Source: Croceicoccus sp. (GTDB lineage: Bacteria > Pseudomonadota > Alphaproteobacteria > Sphingomonadales > Sphingomonadaceae). From it: 64,000 nt of DNA. The stretch covers positions 62,001 to 126,000 of the forward strand of contig NZMY01000034.1 of assembly GCA_002694745.1 (NCBI GenBank), written 5' to 3'. The notes under the pieces were generated by a model. That model was not told the origin of the DNA, ran no database searches, and worked only from the letters and a program-made list of their open reading frames with translations. Made by a program: the position numbers and the translations under genes. Below, piece by piece: positions 62,577 through 64,000 of the stretch. How positions within the stretch are numbered: the first letter of the stretch is position 1; every line of letters begins with the position of its first letter.

Positions 62577-63317
62577 ATGCTGAAAATCGAAAACCTCCAC
62601 GCCGAAATAGACGGCAAGCAGATCCTCAACGGCCTGACGCTGGAAGTCGGCGCGGGCGAGGTGCATGCGATCATGGGCCCCAATGGCGCGGGCAAGTCGA
62701 CGCTGGCCTATGTGCTGGGCGGCCGTCCGGGTTACGAGGTGACGCAAGGCAGCGTGACCTTCAACGGACAGGACATGCTGGAGCTTGAACCGCATGAGCG
62801 GGCCGCTGCCGGGCTGTTCCTGGGCTTTCAGTATCCGGTCGAGATTCCCGGCGTCTCCAACGTACAGTTCCTGCGCGAGGCGCTGAATTCGCAGCGCAAG
62901 GCACGCGGTGAGGAACCGCTGACCGGCGGCGAATTCCTGAAGCTCGCCAAGGAAAAGGCCGCGCTCTTGAAGCTCGACATGGAAATGCTGAAGCGCAACG
63001 TGAACGTCGGCTTTTCGGGCGGCGAGAAGAAGTGCGCCGAGATGGTGCAGATGGGCATTCTCGATCCCAAGCTGGCGGTGCTGGACGAGACCGACTCCGG
63101 TCTCGACATCGATGCGCTGCGCACGGTGGGCGAGGGGATCAATGCGATCATGCGCCAGCCCGACAAGGGCGTGCTGCTGATCACGCACTACCAGCGCCTG
63201 CTCGATTATGTGCAGCCCGACAAGGTGCATATTCTGGCCAAGGGCCGGATCGTGAAAACCGGCGGGCCCGAACTGGCGCTGGAGCTTGAGCGCGAGGGTT
63301 ACGAGGCGGTCGCATGA
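62577..63317 (+). CDS. sufC: Fe-S cluster assembly ATPase SufC
   Basis: A 246-residue ABC-type ATPase powering SufBCD rearrangement. Walker A is IMGPNGAGKSTLAYVLGG; the SufC-type signature is NVGFSGGEKKCAEM; Walker B and the following acid are LAVLDETDSGLDIDAL. LITHYQRLLDYVQPDKVHIL gives the H-loop. The ATG at 62577 is 17 bases after the DUF559 stop. It overlaps sufD by four bases (ATGA). Confidence 0.97.
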   Translation: MLKIENLHAEIDGKQILNGLTLEVGAGEVHAIMGPNGAGKSTLAYVLGGRPGYEVTQGSVTFNGQDMLELEPHERAAAGLFLGFQYPVEIPGVSNVQFLREALNSQRKARGEEPLTGGEFLKLAKEKAALLKLDMEMLKRNVNVGFSGGEKKCAEMVQMGILDPKLAVLDETDSGLDIDALRTVGEGINAIMRQPDKGVLLITHYQRLLDYVQPDKVHILAKGRIVKTGGPELALELEREGYEAVA

Positions 63318-64000
63318 GCGATGTAGCGACCCTTCCCACGACGCGCGACGAGGATTGGCGCTATGCCGATGCCGCCGCGCTGCGCGATCTGACGGCGGAG
63401 ACGCTGGACGGCTGGCACGAGATTACGCTGACCGCCGGTGAGGCGCAGGTGCAGACCTATGTGCTGGACGACAGCGCGCCGGGCGTGACCCGCGTGCGGC
63501 TGGCGCTGGGCGAAGGCGCGCGGGCCGAGATCTATGCCATCGCCTCGGCCAGCGACTACACGCGGCTGGAGGTCGAGGTGACGCTGGCCAAGGGTGCGCA
63601 TTTCGAATTCGGCGGCGTGACCATCGGCGGCGGCGAGGGGACCCGCGAATTCGTCACCCGCGTCCGCCATGCCGAGCCGGAAGCGACCAGCAACCAGACC
63701 ATCCGTGCGGTTCACTGGAACCGTGCCACCGGCAATTTCCTGGGCCGGATCGAAGTGGTGAAGGACGCGCAGAAGACCGATGCTGCGCAGAATTTCCGCG
63801 CGATCCTGCTGGAAAAGGGTGCCAGCGCGAACACCAAGCCCGAGCTGGAAATCTTTGCCGACGATGTGAAATGCGCCCACGGCGCGGCCATCGGCGCATT
63901 GGACGACAGCGCGGGTTACTACATGGCGGCACGCGGAATCCCGCCGCATGTTGCCCGCCGCTTGCAGGTGCAGGCCTTCGTCGCCGATGCCTTCGTGGCG
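63314..64000 (+). CDS. sufD: Fe-S cluster assembly protein SufD (partial, runs off the right edge)
   Basis: The first 229 codons of SufD, open to the end of the window. It starts within the sufC stop (ATGA). The conserved SufD/SufB C-terminal core is entered: FLGRIEVVKDAQKTDAAQNF, LLEKGASANTKPELEIFADD, VKCAHGAAIGALDD, and the MAARGIPPHVARRLQVQAF segment. In SufB-D complexes the conserved cysteine-histidine pair in DDVKCAHGA helps bind the nascent cluster. Further suf genes (sufS, sufT, etc.) are expected beyond the window. Confidence 0.95.
   Translation, partial: MSDVATLPTTRDEDWRYADAAALRDLTAETLDGWHEITLTAGEAQVQTYVLDDSAPGVTRVRLALGEGARAEIYAIASASDYTRLEVEVTLAKGAHFEFGGVTIGGGEGTREFVTRVRHAEPEATSNQTIRAVHWNRATGNFLGRIEVVKDAQKTDAAQNFRAILLEKGASANTKPELEIFADDVKCAHGAAIGALDDSAGYYMAARGIPPHVARRLQVQAFVADAFVA

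Overview
The window looks like about 64 kb of GC-rich chromosome from an alphaproteobacterium of the order Sphingomonadales (Sphingomonadaceae or Erythrobacteraceae). Three things point there: the order ppsR/hemE then mnmE-mnmG-rsmG-parA-parB; family markers such as UrcA, DUF1491, a MerC-type protein, a ThiS-ThiG fusion and a uS9 with a long N-terminal extension; and very dense ATGA/TGATG gene overlaps. No transposase, phage gene, CRISPR array, rRNA or tRNA was seen. Nearly every gene is housekeeping.

Left part (1-13 kb), the probable replication-origin neighbourhood. maf and ppsR run left; hemE, hemJ, rho, mnmE, mnmG, rsmG, parA and parB mostly run right. The 336-bp gap between ppsR and hemE corresponds to the position of the Caulobacter/Rickettsia origin and holds six GANTC sites. 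Four 16-bp parS-like palindromes lie in and just before mnmG and rsmG, next to parAB. A PopZ-family polar organiser gene lies at 36.6-37.4 kb.

Middle part (13-47 kb). This holds a PQQ-type sugar dehydrogenase, a DUF815 ATPase, Sua5, a DUF2807 protein, CarD, ferredoxin FdxA, an S4 protein plus Suv3-like helicase, an M23 peptidase, hemB, a GNAT enzyme, a gamma-carbonic-anhydrase-like protein and UDP-GlcNAc 2-epimerase. A DNA ligase/exonuclease repair pair, dnaQ, HPF, PtsN, a thioesterase, DUF1491, a SleB hydrolase and exonuclease III follow. Next come an A-type Fe-S carrier, a CBS protein, PopZ, TolC, a PCMT-like methyltransferase, class I fumarase, a LytS/LytTR two-component pair, UrcA, a lipid kinase and a metallophosphoesterase.

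Right part (46-64 kb). This holds rplM-rpsI, cutA, heme A synthase, a MerC-type protein behind a candidate Zur box, thiSG, an RlpA lipoprotein-like protein, a Pmp3 peptide, an acyl-CoA synthetase, pyrD-ggt, a DUF885 metallopeptidase, and the suf operon (Rrf2 regulator, sufB, two unusual inserted genes, sufC, and sufD running off the window).

Two themes recur. One is chromosome segregation: the origin, parS, ParAB and PopZ. The other is heme and Fe-S metabolism: HemE, HemJ, HemB, CtaA, Suf, ErpA-like protein, FdxA, a 2Fe-2S ferredoxin and an Fe-S fumarase. The least explained parts are the nested hairpin directly before the suf regulator, the two extra genes inside the suf operon, the Zur-like box before merC, and several paired-arm structures between genes.
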